DNA of 64,000 nt from Labia minor (lineage: Eukaryota > Arthropoda > Insecta > Dermaptera > Spongiphoridae), in contig OY720345.1 of the NCBI GenBank assembly GCA_963082975.1, positions 5,482,491 to 5,546,490 on the forward strand. Reading direction: 5' to 3'. Below, one piece after another: positions 20,831 to 30,529 of this stretch. The first letter of the stretch is position 1. Each line of letters opens with the position of its first letter. A model generated the notes under the pieces. That model was given only the letters and a program-made list of their open reading frames with translations. It made no database searches and was not told the origin of the DNA. A program made the translations under genes and the position numbers.

Positions 20831-21642
20831 TGTAACGAATGTATATTTGTTATATATAAATATGACAAAGTCACCCCAGGCGCTGTTGCATGACTGAATG
20901 GCAACGTCTGGGGGAGTCCAACTGCCCTCCGCGCGGTTGGTGACTTGGCATTATATAGTTAGTCAGATGCTAACCTTCTTTGTGTAAAGACGTGTTATCC
21001 TGTCTCCGCGTTCTTTATGTAAAGACGTGTTTTGATGATCCTCCATGTTGGATGGATCCTTTGTGACTCCCATGGTGGAGAAGTAATATAATATTTCTTA
21101 TAATTATACATTTTCTTTGACTCCCATGGTGGAGAAGTAATATAATATTTCTTATAATTATACATTTTCTTTGACTCCCATGGTGGAGAAGTAATATAAT
21201 ATTTCTTATAACTTATAATTATACGTTTTCTTTTTAAACAACCGTCTTTCAATTTAACTTAAACTACATCCTTATTGACCAGTCTCTAAATCTGCTTTAC
21301 CCCTGAGTATAGCATGGCGCCCATTTAACCTTCATCTCCGCTGGACCACTGGAGGAAAGGCAGGTTGTTCTCTGCAGCTGCGGGTAATATTTTCCCCCTT
21401 CAAGAAGATATCCACCTGTTTACCTGTGGAGACCTTAAACTCCTTTTTTCCCTCTCCACATAAGATCCATTTTTCCCTCTCCCATTTCCCCTCTTCTCTC
21501 TTCTATCACATTTTCCCTCCCTTCTCTCCCCCTTCTTCCCTCCTCCTTGTAAGGGGCCTGTTGGCATCCACTGTGGGCCTTCCCCCCTTACAAATTGACG
21601 CCCAACGTCGGGGCTCTGTTTTCCCCACCCCCTCCCCTTACA
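20831..21642 (+). repeat. 5' LTR
   Basis: Runs from TGTAACGAATG to CCCCTTACA. TATA-like TATATA lies at 20952-20957. Three tandem 54-bp units, each with GACTCCCATGGTGGAG, start at 21065, 21119 and 21173; the third has a 7-base insertion. The last 50 bases repeat the primer-binding region that follows the LTR. The minus-strand frame over the 54-bp repeats (SPPWESKKMYNYKKYYI repeated) is a shadow. Confidence 0.92.
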
Positions 21643-21665
21643 AATTGACGCCCAACGACAAGGCC
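21641..21665 (+). promoter_or_regulatory. Putative primer-binding site region
   Basis: TTGACGCCCAACG starts two bases after the LTR end and resembles the TGGCGCCCAACG-type site used by many arthropod Gypsy elements, with two changes. An extra copy lies 50 bases upstream, inside the LTR (21591-21609, ATTGACGCCCAACGTCGGGG). Confidence 0.55.
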
Positions 21666-22087
21666 TGTTTTCCCCACCCCTGTGAAGGCAATAAGTGATA
21701 TTAGTGCAAATAATTTGTGAATATTAATCAACCATATGGTGACACTCGCCCTAAGGAACAACCACACTTAAGTACATTTATATATATTTTTTTTTCTTTT
21801 GGTTTTAAAACCTATGATTTTTTTTTTATTTTTCTTTCTATTATTTATACTTTGTTTGAGAATTGAATTTTTTTTTTCTCTCTTTCTCAGTTACATTGAC
21901 ATTGTATTATTATTATTATTATTTTTTATTTTTACTTTCATTGTATTTATTTATTATTTAGTTATTAGGATTTATTTAATTTAATATTCAATTTATATAT
22001 TTTTATTTTTATATTATAGTTTTTACATACAATTAATTAATTATTATAATTAGTAGTAAAATATAGTATATAATTTATTGTTAAGAG

Positions 22088-23848
22088 ATGGCTTTCCTCA
22101 CTAGAGCACGTAAGGAGGATTTAATAGTTTTGGCTGATGAATTGGGCATTGAAATTAATAATTCAATGAAAATTATTCAAATTAAAGATGCTATATTAGC
22201 ACATGATGATTTTGATGATGAGATAGCTCAGGGTATCCTCAATTCTATTGTAGAACAGAGAGTTGAAAGGCTAGAGTTAGAAAAAATTAGACTTAACTCA
22301 CCTCATCAAAACCCTCCACCTGTAGGAGCCCCCTTTCCCCAAATAGATTTAGCCAATCGCCTCCCAAAACTTAATAAAAATGATGATATTAATTCATACT
22401 TAATGGTCTTTGAAAGACAGATGAATTTTTTTAAAATACCTCAAGAAAATTGGGTATCTTATTTATCTACAACCCTCCCTTTAGACCTAGTAAGGTTGTT
22501 ATATAGAGAATCGGATAAAAATTTAATGGATTTTAATTATATTAAAACCCTTTTGATGCAAAGATTTAAAATCACTAAAGAAAAGATGCGTCAATTATTT
22601 TACAACAGTAAAAAATGTCCCACTCACACGTGGACTGATTTCTATCATAGCTTATTGGTTCATTTTGAATCATGGATAAAGGAATTGAATATCAATAACT
22701 TCGAGGCATTAAAGGATTTAATTATTACAAATCAATTAAAAACTCATGTGTCATCACAATGTCGTGAGCACTTTTTAGATGAATGGGAAACATTACATAA
22801 GCCTCTTGAATTAATAAAAAAACTTGAAAATTATGACAACCTCCGAAATACGGATGGCAAAATTGTAAATAAAGTAGCCCCCCGTGGCACTGATACCGTT
22901 TCTATGGAGAAACCTTTTAAAAATGTAAAAAAATGTTATGGATGTGGGAAAATAGGTACTATTAAGCCCAAATGCACTGATTGCAATCCCCAATTAAAAA
23001 CTAATAAAGTAGATCCTACTTTTAATTTTAGTAATACTATCAAAATATCTTCAAATGAACAAAAAGGATTTCTCCCTCTCCTCCCCATTCAAATAGGCGA
23101 TGCCACGGGTACGGCATGTGCTGACTCTGGTGCCTCTCATTCCATAGGGAGTGAAAAATTATATAATATTTTAAAAAATAAAAATGTTACATTTTATAAT
23201 AAATCAGTAACTATTAGTTTAGCTGATGGCTCTAGCCAAGAGCATCAAGTAGATTTAATTGAATTACCTATAAATATTAAAAATAAAATAGTGCCCACCA
23301 GGCTGATGTTTTTTCAAAATCAAAAAATCCCCAGAACCTTATTGGGAAATGATTTTTTAAAACAAGCAAGATTAATTATTGATCTTTGTTCAAACCAATG
23401 GTATTTTAATAATAGAATGAAATTAAAATACCCCTTTGAGAAAGAGGAACCCCTTTTCACCTCTGAACCTCTTAAAATTCATTATTTATCGAATATTTTA
23501 ATTACTAACAAAATGTTAAACGTCTCCCAAAAGCAGAAATCGAATCCCTTATTGAAGGAATCCAATAATATCTTTACTGCAGGGGGAGAGCCTGCACCTT
23601 TTGGTGAGCACATAAATGGACAGGTGATTTACAATGACAACTTCGTCCCAGAAATCACCCCTTATCTAAAGAGATTCGCAAATAATTTGAAAGTTATAAA
23701 TGAAAGAATCGAATCTAAGCAATTAAAAAATAAGAATTGCAATGATAAAAATCTTCAACAATTGTCATTTCCTATACAAACTTGCTCTTGGTATAGGAGA
23801 TATATTCCTAAAAAGAGAGGTCGACCTCGAAAGGGTGACTCTAATTAA
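22088..23848 (+). CDS. Gag-protease polyprotein of LTR element
   Basis: An uninterrupted 586-codon frame. Residues 1-50 (MAFLTRARKEDLIVLADELG) resemble the N-terminus of arthropod Gypsy Gag; a charged helical stretch and a capsid-like region follow. A nucleocapsid knuckle begins at C283: CYGCGKIGTIKPKC, where the usual CCHC histidine is Thr. The retropepsin active site is ADSGAS with D346, and TLLGNDFL near residue 422 is the second protease signature. Residues after about 495 (FTAGGEPAPFGEHI) match the linker before reverse transcriptase, but the enzyme is missing: CSWYRRYIP (566-574), normally in the RT thumb, follows within 70 residues, then KKRGRPRKGDSN, like an integrase tail. The deletions keep the frame open. 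Expected product: self-assembling Gag with protease. Confidence 0.88.
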   Translation: MAFLTRARKEDLIVLADELGIEINNSMKIIQIKDAILAHDDFDDEIAQGILNSIVEQRVERLELEKIRLNSPHQNPPPVGAPFPQIDLANRLPKLNKNDDINSYLMVFERQMNFFKIPQENWVSYLSTTLPLDLVRLLYRESDKNLMDFNYIKTLLMQRFKITKEKMRQLFYNSKKCPTHTWTDFYHSLLVHFESWIKELNINNFEALKDLIITNQLKTHVSSQCREHFLDEWETLHKPLELIKKLENYDNLRNTDGKIVNKVAPRGTDTVSMEKPFKNVKKCYGCGKIGTIKPKCTDCNPQLKTNKVDPTFNFSNTIKISSNEQKGFLPLLPIQIGDATGTACADSGASHSIGSEKLYNILKNKNVTFYNKSVTISLADGSSQEHQVDLIELPINIKNKIVPTRLMFFQNQKIPRTLLGNDFLKQARLIIDLCSNQWYFNNRMKLKYPFEKEEPLFTSEPLKIHYLSNILITNKMLNVSQKQKSNPLLKESNNIFTAGGEPAPFGEHINGQVIYNDNFVPEITPYLKRFANNLKVINERIESKQLKNKNCNDKNLQQLSFPIQTCSWYRRYIPKKRGRPRKGDSN

Positions 23849-24105
23849 TTATTAAGAACTATTGTATATTTTTCTTTGATTTTTGTGAACTTTTTTATAT
23901 TATTAATTGTTTAATTAATTATTAAGAACTATTGTATATTTTTATTTGATTTTTGTGAACTTTTTTTATATTATTAATTGTTTAATTAAGTATTAAGATT
24001 ATTATGTGTTTTTCTTAAATTTTTGTGAACTTATGTATTATCCATTTTTTTAGTTAAGTATTAAGAATTATTATATCTTTGTCTTTAATCTTTATGAATT
24101 TTTTT
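23843..24105 (+). repeat. Tandem repeat in element 3' untranslated region
   Basis: About four copies of a 65-70-base AT-rich unit (AATTATTAAGAACTATTGTA then TTTTGTGAACTT) follow the stop codon. The first two are nearly identical; the last two have drifted. Confidence 0.7.
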
Positions 24106-24179
24106 TTTGTTGTATTATTAAATATTGTTTTTCGCTTTTCTCTTTTTCTGACTCCTTCGTTGGGACTTCTTCAGGAGTC

Positions 24180-24191
24180 AGAGGGGGAGGA
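24180..24191 (+). promoter_or_regulatory. Polypurine tract
   Basis: AGAGGGGGAGGA lies immediately before the right LTR, the position used to prime plus-strand DNA synthesis in LTR retroelements. Confidence 0.85.
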
Positions 24192-25003
24192 TGTAACGAA
24201 TGTATATTTGTTATATATAAATATGACAAAGTCACCCCAGGCGCTGTTGCATGACTGAATGGCAACGTCTGGGGGAGTCCAACTGCCCTCCGCGCGGTTG
24301 GTGACTTGGCATTATATAGTTAGTCAGATGCTAACCTTCTTTGTGTAAAGACGTGTTATCCTGTCTCCGCGTTCTTTATGTAAAGACGTGTTTTGATGAT
24401 CCTCCATGTTGGATGGATCCTTTGTGACTCCCATGGTGGAGAAGTAATATAATATTTCTTATAATTATACATTTTCTTTGACTCCCATGGTGGAGAAGTA
24501 ATATAATATTTCTTATAATTATACATTTTCTTTGACTCCCATGGTGGAGAAGTAATATAATATTTCTTATAACTTATAATTATACGTTTTCTTTTTAAAC
24601 AACCGTCTTTCAATTTAACTTAAACTACATCCTTATTGACCAGTCTCTAAATCTGCTTTACCCCTGAGTATAGCATGGCGCCCATTTAACCTTCATCTCC
24701 GCTGGACCACTGGAGGAAAGGCAGGTTGTTCTCTGCAGCTGCGGGTAATATTTTCCCCCTTCAAGAAGATATCCACCTGTTTACCTGTGGAGACCTTAAA
24801 CTCCTTTTTTCCCTCTCCACATAAGATCCATTTTTCCCTCTCCCATTTCCCCTCTTCTCTCTTCTATCACATTTTCCCTCCCTTCTCTCCCCCTTCTTCC
24901 CTCCTCCTTGTAAGGGGCCTGTTGGCATCCACTGTGGGCCTCCCCCCCTTACAAATTGACGCCCAACGTCGGGGCTCTGTTTTCCCCACCCCCTCCCCTT
25001 ACA
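24192..25003 (+). repeat. 3' LTR
   Basis: Copy of 20831-21642 at an exact offset of 3361 bases, with one substitution seen by eye (24942 C for 21581 T). It contains the same three 54-bp units and the internal copy of the primer-binding region, and ends CCCCTTACA before the duplicated AGTT. Confidence 0.92.
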
Positions 25004-25142
25004 AGTTATATTTTTGAAAAATTTAATATAATTTAATATTTTTCAAATAAATTAAATTCTAGAGATAGTATAAGTTATATTTTTCAGGGTATACCTATAA
25101 TCTTACTCTCTTCTATCACAAGATGAATGAGAAATTATATAT

Positions 25143-25780
25143 AGCTTGAGTGTCTCCACTTGTGTGTGTGTGTGTGTGTGTGACTATCTCGCAATTTGAA
25201 TTGGATTAAATAACATAATATATTATATTTAAATTAAATTTAATTAATTATAAATTAAATTTAATAAATAATATTTATTAAATCAGCGCATGTTTAGCTC
25301 TTTGTTGATGGCACCACGTCACGTGTTGGCGCGTGAGATTTGCAGTGTTAAAAAATTAATTCTGGTACTTTCAGCAAATAAATCAAGCTGAAAATCTATA
25401 TATAACAGTTTTATACAATTTTTAATCAAGTGAAAAATTATCAAACATATATCTTTATTTTTACGGTCACTTTAGAGGAAAAAAAATGAAAACGTGGTAG
25501 GTAATGACCCTCTTCCGGTTGAGCTACATTTCTCAAAAGTTGATAGAAAACTACGAATTTTGAATAATGCCCGTATACCAAATTTCATGATTCTAGCTCA
25601 AATCGTTTTTGCATTATCTTGTCTACATACATACACACAAACACACACATCACACACAGAGACATACATTTTTCTCAACCTTAGTGAAAATGATTCAGGA
25701 ACCTTCAAAACGTATAAAAACATCAAAATCTCAACATCGAAAATTTTCAGGATTGCAATACTATCTCACCAGAGATAGTA
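25143..25780 (+). mobile_element. Dispersed family W, copy 1
   Basis: Matches 28,965-29,569 and 58,390-58,993. Landmarks are CTATCTCGCAATTTGAATTGG near the left, GTTGGCGCGTGAGATTTGC, the CCCTCTTCCGGTTGAGCTAC block, a CA-rich microsatellite and CTCAACCTTAGTGAAAATGA. The right end is a perfect hairpin ACTATCTC-ACCA-GAGATAGT (25761-25780), and CTATCTCGC near the left end is a matching subterminal piece. Non-coding; the architecture suits a Helentron-type non-autonomous element but the class is not proven. A (GT)n run sits at 25162-25181. Confidence 0.6.
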
Positions 25781-26196
25781 AAAATGATTTACATAATTAG
25801 ATACATATTAGATATACTCTGAACTCTGTAAATGATTAAAATTTCAATTTTAAATTAGAAATTTAGATAAATTTTATTTTTATTATCTTTAATATATATA
25901 TAAACTGTTGCTCAGCTCAAGTGAGTGAGTAAGTAAGTGAAATAATTTTAAAATGAAAACACGTTTTACTAGGCAATATGTTTTAAAAGTTTCTTTCACC
26001 ACCCAGTCATCTCGTTTAATAGCAACACTTTACATTCATTAGTTGTAGATAAATCAATTAGTTTTAATCGATACCTTTTAAAAGGACACGTATAGAAGAT
26101 CAAATATATAATAAGCTTTTCATCTAAAATCTGGTCTAAATTGATATGACGATAACGCCCCTTCAGCTTTCATTTAATCTTTCTTCATTCCCCTAC

Positions 26197-26204
<8 letters not shown>

Positions 26205-26228
<24 letters not shown>
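26205..26228. repeat. (CT)n-(AT)n microsatellite
   Basis: A CTCTCTCTCT run passes into ATATATATAT. Confidence 0.8.
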
Positions 26229-26229
<1 letters not shown>

Positions 26230-26788
26230 AATTAATTCATAAAGTTTCCCCAACCTCTTTTTTTTATTCTATAAATCGATGCAGAAAAATTGACTTGGAT
26301 TATAAATCTTATCGTGCCAAGCTCTTTTAAAATGCTATCAAAATCAGATTTAAGTTGAAAAAAAAATCCATGAGTAAAATTTAGAGCAATGCATTATAAA
26401 AGCAACTTCAATTTATCCCTCTGTGCCTATGTAATTAGTGAAGCCTGTCAGATTGTCTTCTAAAGTAAAATTTTATTCCTTTCATGAATTTCCACTAGAT
26501 ATGAGTTATAGAAATTAATAAGAGATTCTCTACACTCGCTTTCTTCTTTGTCTTAAATAGAACTGTGCTATATATATATATACTAAAGAAACTCATTTCA
26601 AATTAATATATTTAACGATGTAAATAATTGATCTATAAACTGCAGTTAAGTTAAATTGTCTTTTTAAATCTCTTTATCAAATAACTTTTTATCTAAATAT
26701 GAATAAGAAAGGAATGGTCTAGAAAAATTAATGGGATAGAATATATTTTAGAACAATTATTAATTTTAATTTAATCTACAGATATAAA

Positions 26789-27243
26789 TATAGATAGTGA
26801 TATGGGAGGGGTTGGATCGTTGTCTAGGGTCTAGGGGTTTATTATCTCGATAGAGAAACAACAACACTTGTTTGGGTTTTTCTATAAAATGGTTTAAATA
26901 CACACACTCTTTCATCATCATAGCCAAGCAATCGAACAATCAAGCATCAAACTAGCATCCAAAACGAATCGTCCTAAACAAAAAAAAAGAGTCCCTTGCG
27001 GGGGTTAGCTTTCCAATTTATATATTAATACCGTCCCCTACTGAAGCATCGGTTGTGGGGGGAGAAGGGGGTGGGAGACTTTTTCCTGGCCGCCACCAAG
27101 GCCTGATCAGGGGTTCGGCATCCCGTGGTAAAATTCCTCTGCTACCCTCGGTTACTTTTTACAACCAGGAACAAGGAAGTGGAGTGAGGAGGTTGAAACA
27201 CCCTTGTCGCCAACATCCCTTAACCTCAATTTCAATTCCCACA
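26789..27243 (-). mobile_element. Solo LTR family L2, minus-strand copy
   Basis: Complement of the 37,448-37,885 LTR: GGGGTTGGATCGTTGTCTAG at its 3' end (left), TTTTTCTATAAAATGG region, TATA-box region near 27,018 and TCAATTCCCACA at its 5' end (27,243). The left boundary is diverged. A second solo LTR starts 8 bases beyond the right boundary. The 152-codon plus-strand frame from 27,055 spans both LTRs and is not a gene. Confidence 0.7.
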
Positions 27244-27251
27244 TATATGTT

Positions 27252-28041
27252 TGTGGCGTCACACAAATCATGCTCGAAGGCTCCAGAACAGTCCAGACGC
27301 TTCGAGATGCTCTCAGAAACTTCCAGAAGATTCCAGGCGCTTCGAGAAGAAATAACTCCGCCCCCGGACACGCCCAATAGGGCGGACCAGAGGCGCTTGC
27401 TGGAGGTATATAAGGGCAGCCCGACAGCAGTCCGGCACCCAGTCATATCCTCACCATCCACTTCTAACCATCCTCTCCTACACGGGTCCCCTCACTTGGG
27501 GACCCCAACGTGACGGCTACGTCCGGGCCTCATCGCCTCGACTGCCTACGGCCCTCATTGCCATGGCTGGCTCCGTCACCATCATTCCCTTCCCCACCTT
27601 CCCGGCTTGCAGAGAGTAGGCAGATAGAGACTCTGTAAGCCATACCTCATTGCCCGAGCATTGTCCTCTGGGCCACGAGCATCATCCACTGACCATCCTC
27701 CGGGCCACGGGCATCGTCCAGTGACCGTCCTCCAGACCGTCGTCCACGAGTCGCCCTGCGGTCAACCGCTCATCGGCCACGAGTCGCCCTCCGGTCCCCG
27801 CACACTGCTCACGGACCATCATCCGACCCGGCCACATCACCGACCGCCCAGGGCCATCTAGCAGCACTCCGAGAGGACTTCGTACTCTGGATCCCACACC
27901 GACGATCCGCCTTCGGCCACCTTCAGCGACTTCAACAACACCGAATTTGTAACCTCTACACTCCCGAACACGTCAAACAATAAATACCGATTCTACAAAC
28001 AACATCAGCGTTTTATTGCCCCCTTGATCCTGCTGGCCTCA
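27252..28041 (+). mobile_element. Solo LTR with heat-shock-like promoter (family L1)
   Basis: A 790-bp GC-rich block starts TGTGGCGTCACAC and ends GGCCTCA, flanked by TGTT on both sides (27248-27251 and 28042-28045), a 4-bp target duplication (ATGTT if the end is set one base earlier). It has CCAAT (27374), a GC box (GGGCGG, 27380-27385), TATATAA (27407-27413) and AATAAA (27979-27984). No internal coding region accompanies it, so it is a solo LTR left by LTR-LTR recombination. Base composition contrasts sharply with its surroundings. Confidence 0.8.
27316..27351 (+). promoter_or_regulatory. Heat-shock-element-like array
   Basis: GAAACTTCCAGAAGATTC at 27316-27333 contains four alternating GAA/TTC units spaced by two bases, the consensus for heat-shock factor. 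TTCGAGAAGAA follows at 27341-27351 and looser units lie upstream (27274-27305). The array ends about 55 bases before the TATA box. Confidence 0.6.
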
Positions 28042-28045
28042 TGTT

Positions 28046-28850
28046 TATAGAAATTAATGTCTTTAAATAAAAAATTAAGAAAAAAAAAATTATAAAATAT
28101 ACGTTTAAAAATAAAAAATAGAAATAAATTATGAATATTGTGAATAAAAAATTATTATTTATTTATTACATAAAAAATATATGCTCATATTTAGGAATTT
28201 CAACGTGTTAAATAATTCTTGTTTGTTTTAATGTTTTACAAAATATTTATAATAATAGAATTTCAAACATGTATGTATGGCCAATATTTTTATTAAATAT
28301 TTTAATTATACTATATTTTATCTTTTATCTAAATATTTTATATTAAAACTTTTGAATTATTTTTTATACTAATCATTTAGAAATTAATTTCTTAAGCTAA
28401 GATGATTAAAAAGATAAATTTCATCATTTCCTTTTCCTTATATATATATTATATATTTTACTGGTAAACAAATAATTAGATGAAACGAAGAAAAAGAGAT
28501 AAATAACTAAAAAAAAACTAAATAATTATTATCTTTTTGTTCCAAAATTATCTTTCAAATTACACAATAAACAAAAAACAAAAGACGTTTGTTTCAAATC
28601 CCCTCCCCTTTTTCTCCAAACACCCATTTTTTTTCTTCCAAATAACCCAAAAACAAACAAAAAATTCCAACATTTATATCTACCGTATATATATGGAATA
28701 TTATAAAAAACATCAATGTTCAAAATTAAATGTTTTAATTAAAGTTAAGTTTACACATTATAAAAAATGATAATAAAAACAATTGTTTGTAAAATAGGAA
28801 AGAAAATATTAATAAAAGGTATTGATTGATTTATCTATAAGTTTCATATC
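28046..28850. other. AT-rich sequence without recognised gene
   Basis: No element or gene supported. The short frames at 28,529-28,770 are Lys/Asn/Phe-rich and look random. Confidence 0.4.
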
Positions 28851-28854
28851 TGCA

Positions 28855-28935
28855 TATCACCAAACTGTGGGTCGCGCCCTCCCTGGGGGCGCGAAGGTAA
28901 TTCAAGTGTCCGCAATCTTTTGAAAATTTTCGATT
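28855..28935 (+). mobile_element. hAT-like terminal fragment
   Basis: CCAAACTGTGGGTCGCGCCC then CTGGGGGCGCGAAGG resembles a common hAT terminal region (CAGTGGTTCCCAAACTGTGG type). The outer bases and the other end are missing, so the call rests on recalled similarity. Confidence 0.35.
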
Positions 28936-28964
28936 TTTTTTTCAATATAGTTCTAAAAAAAATT

Positions 28965-29569
28965 AGCTGGAGTGTCTCCACTCGATTATCTCGCCATTTT
29001 AATTGGATTCAATAACATAATATATTATATTTAAATTAAATTTAATTAATTATCAATTATAAACTAAAATTAATAAATAATATTTATTAAACCAGCGCAT
29101 GTTTGACTCTTTGTTGATACCACCACGTCACGTGTTGGCGCGTGAGATTTGCAGTGTTAAAAATTTAATTCCGGTACCTTCGGCGCTCTGACCAGCTGGT
29201 TATATAGGTATATAGCAGTTTTATACAATTTTTAATCATGTGAAAAATTATCAAACATATATCTTGATTTTTACGGTCACTTTGGAGGAAAAAAAATCCA
29301 AACGTTGACCCTCTTCCGGTTGAACTACATTTCTCAAAAGTTGATAGAAAACTACGAATTTTGAATAATGCCCGTATACCAAATTTCATTATTCTAGCTC
29401 AAACCGTTTTTGAGTAATCTTGTCAACATACATACACACATACACACACTCAGAGACATTTTTCTCAACCTTAGTGAAAATGATTCAGGAACCTTCAAAA
29501 CGTATAAAACCATCAAAATCTCAACATCGAAAATTTTAATGATCGCATTACTATCTCTGGCGAGATACT
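28965..29569 (+). mobile_element. Dispersed family W, copy 2 (chimeric)
   Basis: Same layout as copy 1, ending with the hairpin ACTATCTC-TGGC-GAGATACT (29550-29569). Unlike copies 1 and 3, positions about 29,179-29,202 carry CTTCGGCGCTCTGACCAGCTGG, the Helitron unit-A 3' terminus, in place of the family sequence. This points to a Helitron end insertion or template switch in this copy. Confidence 0.6.
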
Positions 29570-29887
29570 AATAATAATAATAATAATTATTATTATTATT
29601 ATATGGAAGATAAATTAATAAATTAAAATTATACATGCTAAATTGTGATAAAAAATAAAAGAATATTTACCAATAAAATGACATTCTCTAGAAAAAAACT
29701 GATTTTAAATTGTAACATCAGATGGAATATGGAAATCAAGATATGTAGGTATGTGGAAATTATGATTAAGAATCAATTCAATTCAATTCAATATACTTAT
29801 AGAAATTTATTATTAAATGAAAAATAAATAAGTTGACCTGTAGCCAGGTAAAAAAAAGTCAGATGATATTGAGATGCTCTGAAACAT

Positions 29888-30030
29888 TGGCCCACCCCTG
29901 TTGTTATATTATTTCAGAAATGTGCCTGACTATTAAAAAAGGAAATTAGATTATTACAAAAATTAAGGGGGGCGCAATAATTTTTTTTAAAAAAATGGGG
30001 GCGCCGGTATAGAAAGGTTGGAAACCACTG
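29888..30030. mobile_element. hAT-like element remnant
   Basis: The right end GGTTGGAAACCACTG at 30,016-30,030 is a typical hAT terminus read inverted, with GGGGGCGCCGGTATAG beside it and GGGGGGCGCAATAA inside. CCCACCCCTG at the left is a different hAT-like end and may belong to another insertion. No clear 8-bp duplication. Confidence 0.4.
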
Positions 30031-30339
30031 CCTTATATAAAGATCTAAATTAATAATATAAATGTGAAAAATTAAATAAAATATCATAATAAGAACACCG
30101 AAATCAAATATACTAGTAAACATAAGTACATACAATGATTAATAATAAATTTATTAAATTTGAAATAAAAAATTAAAAATTGAAAAATATTTCTTCTTAC
30201 ATATTTTTAGATAAATTTATTTAATTCAAATTCATTTTTTTTAAGAATTATTTTGAAATTGTGTTTCATCAGTCAATAAAAATAATTTTAAAATACATAT
30301 ATAATTATTTTTTAAATTTTAAAGTAATATAGTAAATAA

Positions 30340-30520
30340 ATCCCATCCATCCTTTCCCCATCTCCTTTGCAACTACAAATCTCTTCCTTTTAAGTTTTCA
30401 ATCGTTTAATGGCTTTCTCTAATGGCCTTACACTTATTCTTCCTTTTAATGTGTTTCAAATGTTCCCTTCTCTTTAGCAGGATCCATGTTTCAGAGTCAT
30501 AGATCACTTGAATCTTGAGA
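30340..30520 (-). pseudogene. Possible LINE reverse-transcriptase scrap
   Basis: Minus-strand translation contains YDSETWILLKRREHLKHIKR, reminiscent of the 'LYGSETWTL.KR.E' block in RTE-type LINEs. Nothing else supports it, and the frame is short. Confidence 0.3.
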
Positions 30521-30529
30521 CAAAAGGAA

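Larger units (their letters stand above)
20831..25003 (+). mobile_element. Gypsy-type LTR retrotransposon lacking polymerase
   Basis: Two 812-bp LTRs (TG..CA) flank a 2.5-kb interior with one intact gag-protease frame. AGTT occurs directly before the left LTR (20827-20830) and directly after the right LTR (25004-25007), a 4-bp target duplication; counting AAGTT makes it five. By eye the LTRs differ at one position only (21581 T, 24942 C), so insertion is recent. The interior has no reverse transcriptase, RNase H or integrase, whereas an autonomous relative would be about 2-3 kb longer. Movement would need polymerase supplied in trans. Confidence 0.92.

Noticed and set aside
20995-21252. Repeated-peptide frame (SPPWESKKMYNYKKYYI units)
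   Set aside because: It is the minus-strand reading of the 54-bp tandem repeats in the LTR and is present identically in both LTRs.
27055-27513. 152-codon frame
   Set aside because: It crosses from one solo LTR into another of a different family; a GC-rich LTR gives open frames by composition.
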